DNA of 8,094 nt from an uncultured Bacteroidales bacterium. GTDB taxonomy: Bacteria > Bacteroidota > Bacteroidia > Bacteroidales > UBA932. The stretch is from the NCBI GenBank assembly GCA_946614205.1, contig CAMOGR010000173.1:1-8094 (forward strand), given 5' to 3'. A program made the position numbers and the translations under genes. This document shows, piece after piece, positions 1 to 6,507 of this stretch; positions within the stretch are counted from its first letter, which is position 1; every line of letters starts with the position of its first letter. Below the pieces are notes generated by a model. The model saw nothing but the letters and a program-made list of their open reading frames with translations. It was not told the DNA's origin and searched no databases.

Positions 1-2456
1 ACCGGCGTTGTGTTGAGGGTTACTTCCACACCCCTGTTCTGCACGCGGCCGAGATTCATCATCTGGGAGGTGTATCCCAGGACCTGGTTTATGGACTTGC
101 TGACCAGCAGGTCGGTGGTCTGCGTGTCGTACAGTTCTATGGAGCCGTTGATACGGTCCTTGAAGAATCCGAAGTCGAGTCCTATGTTGGAGGTTGTGGA
201 AGTCTCCCATTTGAGGTTGGGGTTATACAGCGTGGTAGACGGGAGGTATCCCACCGCCACCGTGTCGCCGAAGCGGTAGTAGTAGGCCGTGGTGTTGCCC
301 AGCGTGGTATAGGGGCTGATGCCCTGGTTGCCCACCTGGCCCCAGCTCAGTCGCAGCTTGAGGTTGCTGAGCCAGGATTTCGCTCCCTGCATGAAACCCT
401 CGTTGTTGATTCTCCATGCGAATGCTGCCGAAGGGAACACACCGTACTTGTTGTTCTCGCCGAAGACGGAGGAACCGTCGACGCGGGCGGCCAAGGTGAA
501 AAGGTATCTGTCCTTGTAGTTGTACCTGGCCCTGCCGAGGAAGGACAGCAGCTGCCTGCGGGAGAGTTCCCAGTCGGGCTGACCGTATTCCATTGCGTTC
601 CCTGCAGCGTTCCATGCGAGGTCGTCGTTGGCGAAACCGGTTGCGGTGAATCCCAGTTTCTTCCAGGTTATCACATTGAAGCTCTGCATGAGGGTGGCGT
701 CGAAGTGGTGCCCGCCGTCGAAGTCATGGGTGTAGTTGAGTATGTTTTCCAACAAGTAGTCGGAAGAGTTGCTTTCACTGTTGATTGCACGTCCCTGGGT
801 GTTCTTGCCGGTAGTGTGGCGGAGGCCGATGTAGCTGCCGGATTCGACGTCGCGGCTGCTCATGCTGGCGTTGAGGCGGTAGGACAGACCCGGTGCAATC
901 TTCCAGTCACCGAACACGTTTATCATCAGCCGGTTCTGGATTGTCCGGTTGCTCGAGTTGGCAATGTTCCAAAGCGGGTTGACATGGGATTCGCCAGCTT
1001 CTGTCACATCTTCGAGGAGATTCCCGGCCTCGTCGTATAACCTTGCGAGGGGAGGCATGGTGACGAAGTTGCTGAAACTACCATCGGCCGTTTCCCTCCA
1101 GCTGCGGGCGTATGTGATGTTGGCTCCGATGCTCACTGCATTGGAGAGTTTCTGGTCCAGGTTGATGCGCCCCGAAAGCCGCTTGAATCCCGACCCGGGA
1201 ACCATGCCGTCCTGGTCGTAGAACCCCAGCCCTACGGCGGCTTTGGTCTTGTCGTTTCCGGCCTGTACGAGAATGTCGTGCTTGTGCTGCAGGGCCGGCT
1301 TTATCATGACCCGCTCCCAGTCGACGAATTCACCGCTTTCCAGGACATCCTTCATGAAGCCGCGGAAGCAGTCGTTTTCGTCGTAGTAGCCGTATGCGTT
1401 GTAGAAGGCTTCGTGCCTGTAGGCGGCCCACTGCTCGCCATTGTAGAATTCAAAGTTGCGGCTTATGGTCTGAATGGCCGCATATCCGTCGTAGCTTACG
1501 CGGGTCTTTCCTGCAGAACCGCGTTTGGTGGTGAGCAGAACCACGCCGTTTGCGGCCCTTGCACCGTAGATGGACTGCGAAGAAGCGTCCTTGAGGACTT
1601 CTATCGATGCAATGTCGTTGCTGTTCACGTCGTCTATGCCGGACATAGGCACTCCGTCCACGATATACAGGGGAGCGTTGTCTCCGGAAAGCGAGTGACG
1701 TCCGCGGATGAGTATGCTGGACGAACCGCCGGGGGCCGCACTGCTCACGTTTACCTGCACTCCGGGGGCGGCTCCGCGGAGCATCTCGGCTACGCTCGTG
1801 GTAGGGACGGTCCTGGCCTTTTCGACGTCGACCGAGGACAGGGCTCCGGTGATGTCGCTGCGCTTCTGAACGCCATATCCCACCACCACGACCTCGTCGA
1901 GGAGCGTGATGTCTTCCTTCATGTTGATGAACAGTCTGCCGCTGCCGCTTCCCAGGGTCTGCTCATATACCTTGAACCCCAGCATGTCCACTCTCAGGAC
2001 GTCGCCGCTGCGGGCCATTATGGAGAAATTTCCGTCCAGATCCGTGACTGCGGTCTGGTCTGAGCCGGCGACGCTGACCACTGCACCCGTAAGGGGACCG
2101 TCGTCGTCGCTGACTGTGCCCTTGTATTCCCTCAGGGCGGACGGATGCTGACGGGACGATGCCTTGATTATCATTATCAGGTTGTCACGTATCACGGCCT
2201 CGGCTCCCGAGCCCTCCAGAATCATGGAGAGGGCTTCGTCGAGACGGTGCTCTCCGCTCATCTGCAGCTTGCGGCCGAGGTCGAGCTGAGTCTCGTTGTA
2301 CACGATGGAAAGGCCGCTCTGGGCCTCGATTGCCCTGAGGGCCTCGCCTGCCGTTGAGGTGGGAGGGTTGAACCTGATTATCTGGCCTTGGATGGCTGCG
2401 GGGCAGGGCAGCAAGGCACACGACAGCAGGGTTAGAATCAGGAGAAGTTTTTTCAT
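1..2456 (-). CDS. SusC/RagA-family TonB-dependent outer membrane receptor with STN domain, C-terminus cut by window edge
   Basis: Outer-membrane, TonB-driven importer and probable signal transducer; 818 codons are visible and the frame is open to the left edge. Order of parts: signal peptide (about residues 1-21, MKK then a Leu-rich core); STN signalling domain (about 24-98); carboxypeptidase-regulatory-like beta-sandwich (about 110-180, with DGPLTGAVV and TDLDGNFSI); TonB-box-like DEVVVVGYG (187-195); plug domain with LYIVDGVP (263-270) and the SusC signature around EVLKDASSQSIYGARAANG (286-304); then the barrel. SusC proteins usually run to about 1000 residues or more, so roughly the last fifth or more is missing. 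The start ATG (2456-2454) overlaps the fecR stop as ATGA. The STN domain and position behind a sigma/FecR pair indicate a FecA-like transducer. The substrate cannot be read from the sequence; glycans or peptides are typical, and a SusD partner is expected beyond the edge. Confidence 0.96.
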   Translation of the reverse strand, partial: MKKLLLILTLLSCALLPCPAAIQGQIIRFNPPTSTAGEALRAIEAQSGLSIVYNETQLDLGRKLQMSGEHRLDEALSMILEGSGAEAVIRDNLIMIIKASSRQHPSALREYKGTVSDDDGPLTGAVVSVAGSDQTAVTDLDGNFSIMARSGDVLRVDMLGFKVYEQTLGSGSGRLFINMKEDITLLDEVVVVGYGVQKRSDITGALSSVDVEKARTVPTTSVAEMLRGAAPGVQVNVSSAAPGGSSSILIRGRHSLSGDNAPLYIVDGVPMSGIDDVNSNDIASIEVLKDASSQSIYGARAANGVVLLTTKRGSAGKTRVSYDGYAAIQTISRNFEFYNGEQWAAYRHEAFYNAYGYYDENDCFRGFMKDVLESGEFVDWERVMIKPALQHKHDILVQAGNDKTKAAVGLGFYDQDGMVPGSGFKRLSGRINLDQKLSNAVSIGANITYARSWRETADGSFSNFVTMPPLARLYDEAGNLLEDVTEAGESHVNPLWNIANSSNRTIQNRLMINVFGDWKIAPGLSYRLNASMSSRDVESGSYIGLRHTTGKNTQGRAINSESNSSDYLLENILNYTHDFDGGHHFDATLMQSFNVITWKKLGFTATGFANDDLAWNAAGNAMEYGQPDWELSRRQLLSFLGRARYNYKDRYLFTLAARVDGSSVFGENNKYGVFPSAAFAWRINNEGFMQGAKSWLSNLKLRLSWGQVGNQGISPYTTLGNTTAYYYRFGDTVAVGYLPSTTLYNPNLKWETSTTSNIGLDFGFFKDRINGSIELYDTQTTDLLVSKSINQVLGYTSQMMNLGRVQNRGVEVTLNTTP

Positions 2457-3343
2457 TTCAGATAGACTTTGTTGCCGTCAATGGTATATTTCATGCCCGG
2501 GATTACTGCGGCAATGGCCTTGAGCAGGTCTTCCAGGGATTCGCCGTGTATGAAACTTGCCGTTATCACGGCATCGTTGTACTTTTCGGTGGTCAGATAG
2601 ACGTTTATGTCGAAATGCCTTTCGAGTATGCGTATCACGCCCTGAATGGATTCGGAACGGAAATACAGTTCTCCGGACACCCATGAGGTGGCCTCCCCTG
2701 TGTTGCTCTGCGTCACTATCATCGAGCCTCCGGTCTTGTTGTACGTCAGAGTCTGGCCGGGTTCGAGTTCGATCCTGCGGTCGTCGCGGTCGGCGGGCCA
2801 CACTTCCACCGCGCCCCTGCACAGGGTGGTGCGTACATCCGGGTCGTCGAAGTAGGCCCTGACGTTGAACTGCGTACCGTGTACCCTGAGGCGTATGTCG
2901 GAGGTGCTGACCATGAAAGGCTGGGCGTCGCTTGCCGTGACGTCGAAGACGGCTTCGCCCATGAGGTATACGGACCTGGTTTCTCCGAATTCGCTCGGGC
3001 AGATGAGGACGGAACCGGAATTGAGGGTTACCTTGGAATCGTCAGGAAGGACAATCTGCCGGGTCTGGCCCTTCGGAGCGGTGTATTCGATGTTCCGGGC
3101 CACTGTGACGGCCGGCTTCCTTGAAGCTGAGATGCTGAATGCAAGCGCAGCGGAGACTATGAGCAGCAGGGTCACTGCGGCGGCGAACATGTACTGCGCC
3201 CCTCTTGTGCCGAAGAAAAGCGGGCGGGGCCTTTCGAGTGAGCGGGCCTTGCTCAGGACCAGCCTGAAATCCCTGTCCAGCTGCTCCTGGCTCAGGTCCG
3301 CTCCGGGAACGGTATCCCATCCTTGGAAAATGTCTTTGTTCAT
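2453..3343 (-). CDS. FecR-family anti-sigma factor (inner membrane)
   Basis: This 296-residue protein should bind the neighbouring ECF sigma factor with its cytoplasmic N-terminus and sense the STN domain of the receptor in the periplasm. Visible parts: a short cytoplasmic segment (1-48), one transmembrane helix (about 51-70), a FecR domain (about 87-182) with IVLPDDSKVTLNSGS (97-111), LMGEAVFDV (127-135) and VHGTQFNVRAYF (154-165), and a C-terminal DUF4974-type domain (about 225-296) containing ELYFRSESIQGVIRILER. Length and layout are normal for Bacteroidetes FecR proteins. The N-terminal part is shorter than in many homologues, but the order is complete. The start is the ATG at 3343, 58 bases after the sigma stop; its stop overlaps the receptor start by four bases, so the two are likely translationally coupled. 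An 11-bp inverted repeat sits immediately upstream of its start codon. Confidence 0.95.
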   Translation of the reverse strand: MNKDIFQGWDTVPGADLSQEQLDRDFRLVLSKARSLERPRPLFFGTRGAQYMFAAAVTLLLIVSAALAFSISASRKPAVTVARNIEYTAPKGQTRQIVLPDDSKVTLNSGSVLICPSEFGETRSVYLMGEAVFDVTASDAQPFMVSTSDIRLRVHGTQFNVRAYFDDPDVRTTLCRGAVEVWPADRDDRRIELEPGQTLTYNKTGGSMIVTQSNTGEATSWVSGELYFRSESIQGVIRILERHFDINVYLTTEKYNDAVITASFIHGESLEDLLKAIAAVIPGMKYTIDGNKVYLK

Positions 3344-3345
3344 AA

Positions 3346-3403
3346 GATTTGTCTTGTGGTACTATATAGACGAAGAAAACGTCTTTTGCACCCAAGACAA
3401 ATC
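3346..3403. repeat. Perfect 11-bp inverted repeat spanning the sigma-fecR gap, with a nested small stem
   Basis: GATTTGTCTTG at 3346-3356 is matched exactly by CAAGACAAATC at 3393-3403, leaving 36 bases between the arms. Inside lies a second stem, AGACG (3368-3372) with CGTCT (3380-3384) around a seven-base loop. In the minus-strand transcript the outer stem's 5' arm begins within the sigma UGA stop codon and its 3' arm ends two bases before the fecR AUG. The arms are A/T-rich, no U-tract follows, and the operon continues, so it does not look like an intrinsic terminator. It could be an RNA fold that hides the fecR start or a two-site DNA operator; the sequence does not decide. The repeat itself is certain, its role is inferred. 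Confidence 0.7.
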
Positions 3404-3944
3404 AGAGAAAAACGGATATGCAGGAGGTTATTTTGCGGAGTTCGCGAAGGGCGGCGTTCAGGTGGTTTTCGACGGTCTTCTTGGAGATGCCCAGACGCCG
3501 GGAGATTTCTTCGTTGGAGAGCCCCTCGTCACGAGACATGTTGAACACCTCGCGCCGGCGTTCCGGCATGTTTTCCAGGCAGTTGCGGTACTGCAGGCTC
3601 CTTTCCCTGGCAAAGTATTCCTCGTCCGGGCTTGTGTCGCGTACGTCTTCGTAGTTGTCTGTAATAGGTATGCGTATGCGTTTTGAACGGCAATAGTCCA
3701 CTGCCGCGTTGCGGCTCAGCCTGTACAGGTAAGCACCGAAGGAACGTATCTCCGTAAGCGTTTCGCGCATGACCCATATCTTGGCAAAGACATTCTGGGC
3801 CGTGTCCCGTGCGTCTTCGCGGTTGCTGATAAAAGACTCGAGGAATGTGAGCACCCTCGGGTAATAGTACTCGAACAGTTTGCGGAAGGCTGCCTGGCTG
3901 CCTTCTGCAATCATGGAAAGGAGTGTTTTCTCTTCGTTGAGCAT
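3402..3944 (-). CDS. ECF-type RNA polymerase sigma factor (Bacteroidetes sigma-70 expansion family)
   Basis: A 180-residue two-domain ECF sigma factor that should direct RNA polymerase to target promoters under control of the adjacent FecR protein. Sigma region 2 covers about residues 18-88, with the AFRKLFEYYYPRV start, DTAQNVFAKIW (47-57) and the LYRLSRNAAVDYCRSKR stretch (73-89) for -10 recognition. Region 4 covers about 120-172, with LENMPERRREVF (123-134) and the helix-turn-helix SNEEISRRLGISKKTVENHL (143-162). Length is typical. I chose the ATG at 3944-3942 (MLNEEK). An in-frame TTG at 3965 would add seven residues but lies inside the predicted promoter, so the longer form is unlikely. 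It is first in its operon and diverges from apt. The Cys at residue 175 and hydrophobic tail (CISVFL) have no evident meaning. Confidence 0.95.
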   Translation of the reverse strand: MLNEEKTLLSMIAEGSQAAFRKLFEYYYPRVLTFLESFISNREDARDTAQNVFAKIWVMRETLTEIRSFGAYLYRLSRNAAVDYCRSKRIRIPITDNYEDVRDTSPDEEYFARERSLQYRNCLENMPERRREVFNMSRDEGLSNEEISRRLGISKKTVENHLNAALRELRKITSCISVFL

Positions 3945-3962
3945 AACCCTTGGATGTCGAGA

Positions 3963-3994
3963 CAAATGTAAAAATTTCTACTTATCTTTGCAAA
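3963..3994 (-). promoter_or_regulatory. Housekeeping-type Bacteroidetes promoter of the ECF sigma gene
   Basis: Read on the minus strand, TTTG (3994-3991), a 20-base spacer and TACATTTG (3970-3963) match the known Bacteroidetes primary-sigma consensus TTTG-N19-21-TAnnTTTG exactly. Transcription would start near 3958, giving a leader of roughly 14 bases before the ATG at 3944. This implies that the sigma gene is transcribed by the vegetative RNA polymerase rather than solely by its own product. Its -33 element lies within the seven bases between the apt -7 element and the apt start codon, so the two promoters physically interlock. The start site is inferred. Confidence 0.75.
3983..3990 (+). 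promoter_or_regulatory. -7 element of the apt operon promoter
   Basis: TATCTTTG matches the Bacteroidetes -7 consensus TAnnTTTG. No TTTG or TTG lies at the usual 19-21-base distance upstream, so the -33 contact appears weak. Only CAAAACT (3991-3997) separates the element from the apt ATG, so transcription would start at or within a few bases of the start codon. The match is seen directly; the start site is inferred. Confidence 0.65.
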
Positions 3995-3997
3995 ACT

Positions 3998-4531
3998 ATG
4001 ACAGACAAACAACTGATAGAATCCATCCGTATCGTGCCTGATTACCCCATAAAAGGGATTCAGTTTTTCGATGTGACCACGCTGTTCAAGAATCCTGCGG
4101 CCTTCGACGAGGTCGTAGACCGTATCTGCGCCATTTACAAGGACAAAGGCATCACCAAGGTGGCCGGGATCGAGTCCCGCGGATTCATCGCCGGGGCTGC
4201 CGTAGCCGCCCGTCTCGGCGCCGGCTTCGTTCCGATTCGCAAGCCCGGCAAGCTTCCTGCGCAGACCGTAAGCGAGTCTTATGCCAAGGAGTATGGCACC
4301 GACACAATCGAGATGCATTCCGACGCCATCGTCCCCGGCGACGTCGTGCTTATCCACGACGACATTCTCGCCACCGGCGGCACTGCGTCAGCGGCCGTCA
4401 GGCTTGTGAGCAAGTTCTCTCCGGCGGCGGTGTTCGTCAACTTCATAATAGACATCACGGATGTTCCGAGGTCTTCCCCCATTCCCTCCGGGGTTGACGT
4501 GACGTCCCTCCTGCATCTTTCCGAGTCCTGA
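3998..4531 (+). CDS. apt: Adenine phosphoribosyltransferase
   Basis: Cytoplasmic purine-salvage enzyme converting adenine and PRPP to AMP and pyrophosphate. At 177 residues it has the normal length. Family features in order: DYPIKGIQFFDVTTLF (15-30), the IESRGFIAGAAVA adenine-site segment (58-70), VPIRKPGKLP (78-87), and the PRPP-binding loop VLIHDDILATGGTA (117-130) with its paired acidic residues D121 and D122. The start MTDKQLIESIRI fits the N-terminus of the family; a 16-codon extension from a TTG at 3950 would run through the promoter and adds residues unlike the family. It is first in a plus-strand operon: its stop shares one base with the next start (TGATG at 4529-4533). Why a salvage gene heads a group with DUF4954, a phosphoesterase and a lipid kinase is not clear. 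Confidence 0.96.
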   Translation: MTDKQLIESIRIVPDYPIKGIQFFDVTTLFKNPAAFDEVVDRICAIYKDKGITKVAGIESRGFIAGAAVAARLGAGFVPIRKPGKLPAQTVSESYAKEYGTDTIEMHSDAIVPGDVVLIHDDILATGGTASAAVRLVSKFSPAAVFVNFIIDITDVPRSSPIPSGVDVTSLLHLSES

Positions 4532-6507
4532 TGGCACCCAGGCCTTTGACTTCCGGGGAGATAGAGTTCCTCGTCTCCAGGGGCTGCAGGGCGGAGGACT
4601 GGTCTGCGGTGCTGGTCAGCGACGCCGGCTCACTGGACTATATCCGCGGAGTGCGGTTCAGCGGCTCGGTCACGCTCGGTTCTTTCCGTGACTCGTTCAT
4701 CCTTCCCGGAGGCATACGCAAGCACTCCGGAGTCTGGAACGCCACCCTGCACAACGTCACGGTGGGGGACGACTCCCTCATCGAGAACGTCAGCAATTAT
4801 ATAGCAAACTACGACATCGGAAGCCATACATGCATCGACAATGTAGACCTGATGGTCACCGAGGGCCGGTGCAGTTTCGGCAACGGTGTCCTCGTTTCCG
4901 TACTCAATGAAACCGGAGGCCGCGAGGTGCGCATCTACGACCGTCTCAGCGCCCAGACCGCATACGTGCTGGCCATGTACCGGCACCGCCCCGGTCTCGT
5001 CGCCCGCCTGGACGGCATGATTAAGGATTACGCCGAATCGCGCGCCTGCGAAAGGGGCCGTGTGGGCGACAATGTGTCGATACGCAACTCCCGGCATATC
5101 AACGGGGTATGTATCGGCGACAACGCCGTAATAAGCGGTGTTAGCCGCCTTCGCAACGGAAGCGTCTGCAGCAACGCCAGCGCGCCCGTCGTAATCGGTC
5201 ACGGAGTCATTGCCGACGACTTCATTATATGCAGCGGTTCGCACGTTGCCGACGGCACCTCCCTGAGCCGCTGCTTCGTCGGCCAGGGATGCAAGCTCGG
5301 GCACGGCTACAGCGCCTCCGACTCCCTGTTCTTCAGCAACTGCCAGGGGGAGAACGGCGAGGCCTGCGCCATATTCGCCGGGCCGTTCACGGTCACGCAT
5401 CACAAGAGCACGCTGCTCATCGCCGGAATGTTCTCGTTCATGAACGCCGGCAGCGGCTCCAACCAGAGCAATCACATGTACAAGCTGGGGCCCATCCACC
5501 AGGGCATCCTGGAGAGGGGAGCCAAGACAGCATCGGACTCGTACATCCTCTGGCCTTCGCGCATCGGAGCCTTCTCGCTGGTCATGGGACGCCATGTGAC
5601 CCATTCCGACACCACCTCCCTGCCGTTTTCCTATCTCATTGAACAGCAGAATACTACATACCTGGTACCAGGTGTCAACCTGCGCAGCGTGGGCACCGTC
5701 CGCGATGCCCAGAAGTGGCCCCGCCGCGACTCCCGCACGGACCCTGACAGGCTCGACAGCATCAACTACAACCTGCTGAGCCCGTATACGATTCAGAAGA
5801 TGCTCAAGGGCATACAGTTGTTGCGCAACCTGCAGTACTCCTCCGGCGAGCTCTCCGACGTGTATGCGTACCACAGCACCAAGATTCGCAATTCCTCGCT
5901 GCGCGGCGGTCTCCGTTACTATGAGACAGCAGTCACCAAGTTTCTCGGGAATTCAATCATCAAGCGCCTCGAAAACCTGCCTGCAGGCGCCTCGGACGAT
6001 GAGCTTCGCGAGGCCCTTCGCCCCACCTGCCCCATCGGGCACGGCGACTGGGCCGACCTTTCCGGCATGATTGCCCCGAAGGAGGCCGTGGCTGCGCTGC
6101 TCGACCGTGCCGAGGCCGGAGACCTTTCGCTGGAAGGCCTGTCCGATGGCTTCCGGGAGCTCCACCGTCAGTACTACGACGCCGAGTGGACTTGGGCATA
6201 CGACAAATTTGCCGACTTCTTCGGAATACCTCTCCAGACCGTCACCAGGCAGCAGGTAATCGGCATAGTCGAGCGCTGGAAGGAGGCCGTAATAGGCCTT
6301 GACCGCGAGCTCTACGAGGACGCGCGCAAGGAGTTCAGCCTTGCGAGCATGACCGGCTTCGGAGCGGACGGTACACGTACCGAGAAGGAGCTCGACTTCA
6401 GCTCCGTGCGCGGCGACTTCGAGTCCAACTCCTTCGTCACCGCCGTGCTGGAACATATAAGGGTTAAGGAAGCCCTTGGCGACGAGTTGATTGAGAGACT
6501 CCGATGA
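4531..6507 (+). CDS. DUF4954-family protein of unknown function, beta-helix-like
   Basis: A 658-residue protein I recognise as the DUF4954 family, common in Bacteroidetes and without an assigned function. No signal peptide or membrane segment is visible, so it is probably cytoplasmic. The first 370 or so residues are rich in short strands with loosely spaced I/V-G-D/N turns (LHNVTVGDDSLIENV at 73-87, VCIGDNAVISGVSRL at 193-207, VVIGHGVIADDFIICSGS at 220-237), as in left-handed beta-helix sugar and acyl transferases. A highly characteristic core at about 260-330 contains FFSNCQGENGEACAIFAGPF (267-286), VTHHKS (288-293), NQSNHMYKLGPIHQG (311-325). PGVNLRSVGTVRDAQKWPRR (380-399) follows. The C-terminal third (about 410-658) is helical and less repetitive. 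H290, H291, H315 and H323 are plausible active-site residues by position only. Start and stop overlap both neighbours (TGATG, ATGA). Confidence 0.88.
   Translation: MAPRPLTSGEIEFLVSRGCRAEDWSAVLVSDAGSLDYIRGVRFSGSVTLGSFRDSFILPGGIRKHSGVWNATLHNVTVGDDSLIENVSNYIANYDIGSHTCIDNVDLMVTEGRCSFGNGVLVSVLNETGGREVRIYDRLSAQTAYVLAMYRHRPGLVARLDGMIKDYAESRACERGRVGDNVSIRNSRHINGVCIGDNAVISGVSRLRNGSVCSNASAPVVIGHGVIADDFIICSGSHVADGTSLSRCFVGQGCKLGHGYSASDSLFFSNCQGENGEACAIFAGPFTVTHHKSTLLIAGMFSFMNAGSGSNQSNHMYKLGPIHQGILERGAKTASDSYILWPSRIGAFSLVMGRHVTHSDTTSLPFSYLIEQQNTTYLVPGVNLRSVGTVRDAQKWPRRDSRTDPDRLDSINYNLLSPYTIQKMLKGIQLLRNLQYSSGELSDVYAYHSTKIRNSSLRGGLRYYETAVTKFLGNSIIKRLENLPAGASDDELREALRPTCPIGHGDWADLSGMIAPKEAVAALLDRAEAGDLSLEGLSDGFRELHRQYYDAEWTWAYDKFADFFGIPLQTVTRQQVIGIVERWKEAVIGLDRELYEDARKEFSLASMTGFGADGTRTEKELDFSSVRGDFESNSFVTAVLEHIRVKEALGDELIERLR

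Noticed and set aside
1278..2063. A 261-codon plus-strand open frame opposite the receptor gene
   Set aside because: It lies wholly antisense to the signal-to-plug region of the SusC-type gene, which has clear family motifs; its translation has no recognisable domain and is the usual shadow frame of GC-rich DNA.
2418..2420. Cys at receptor residue 13 as a lipoprotein attachment site
   Set aside because: The preceding residues (LLS) are a weak lipobox, the hydrophobic core would be very short, and SusC-family receptors normally use an ordinary signal peptide.
3369..3372. CGTC on the minus strand before fecR as an ECF-type -10 element
   Set aside because: No AAC-type -35 motif sits at the expected 16-17-base distance, so a four-base match alone is not evidence.
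3357..3392. Intrinsic terminator between sigma and fecR
   Set aside because: The inner stem is only five base pairs and has no following U-tract, and the outer stem is A/T-rich and followed directly by the fecR start codon.
2865..3686. A 273-codon plus-strand open frame across fecR and the sigma gene
   Set aside because: It crosses two well-supported minus-strand genes and their intergenic gap and shows no domain.
3945..3965. Longer N-terminus for the sigma factor from a TTG codon
   Set aside because: The TTG lies inside the predicted -7 element of the gene's own promoter, upstream of the expected transcript start, and the ATG at 3944 gives a normal family length.
3950..3997. Sixteen-codon N-terminal extension of apt from a TTG codon
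   Set aside because: It would run through the predicted promoter element and adds residues that do not belong to the APRT family N-terminus.
4630..5874. A 414-codon minus-strand open frame opposite the DUF4954 gene
   Set aside because: Its Ala/Val/Gly/His/Asp-rich translation matches no family and mirrors the codon pattern of the real gene, whose protein sequence is a clear family match with overlapping neighbours.
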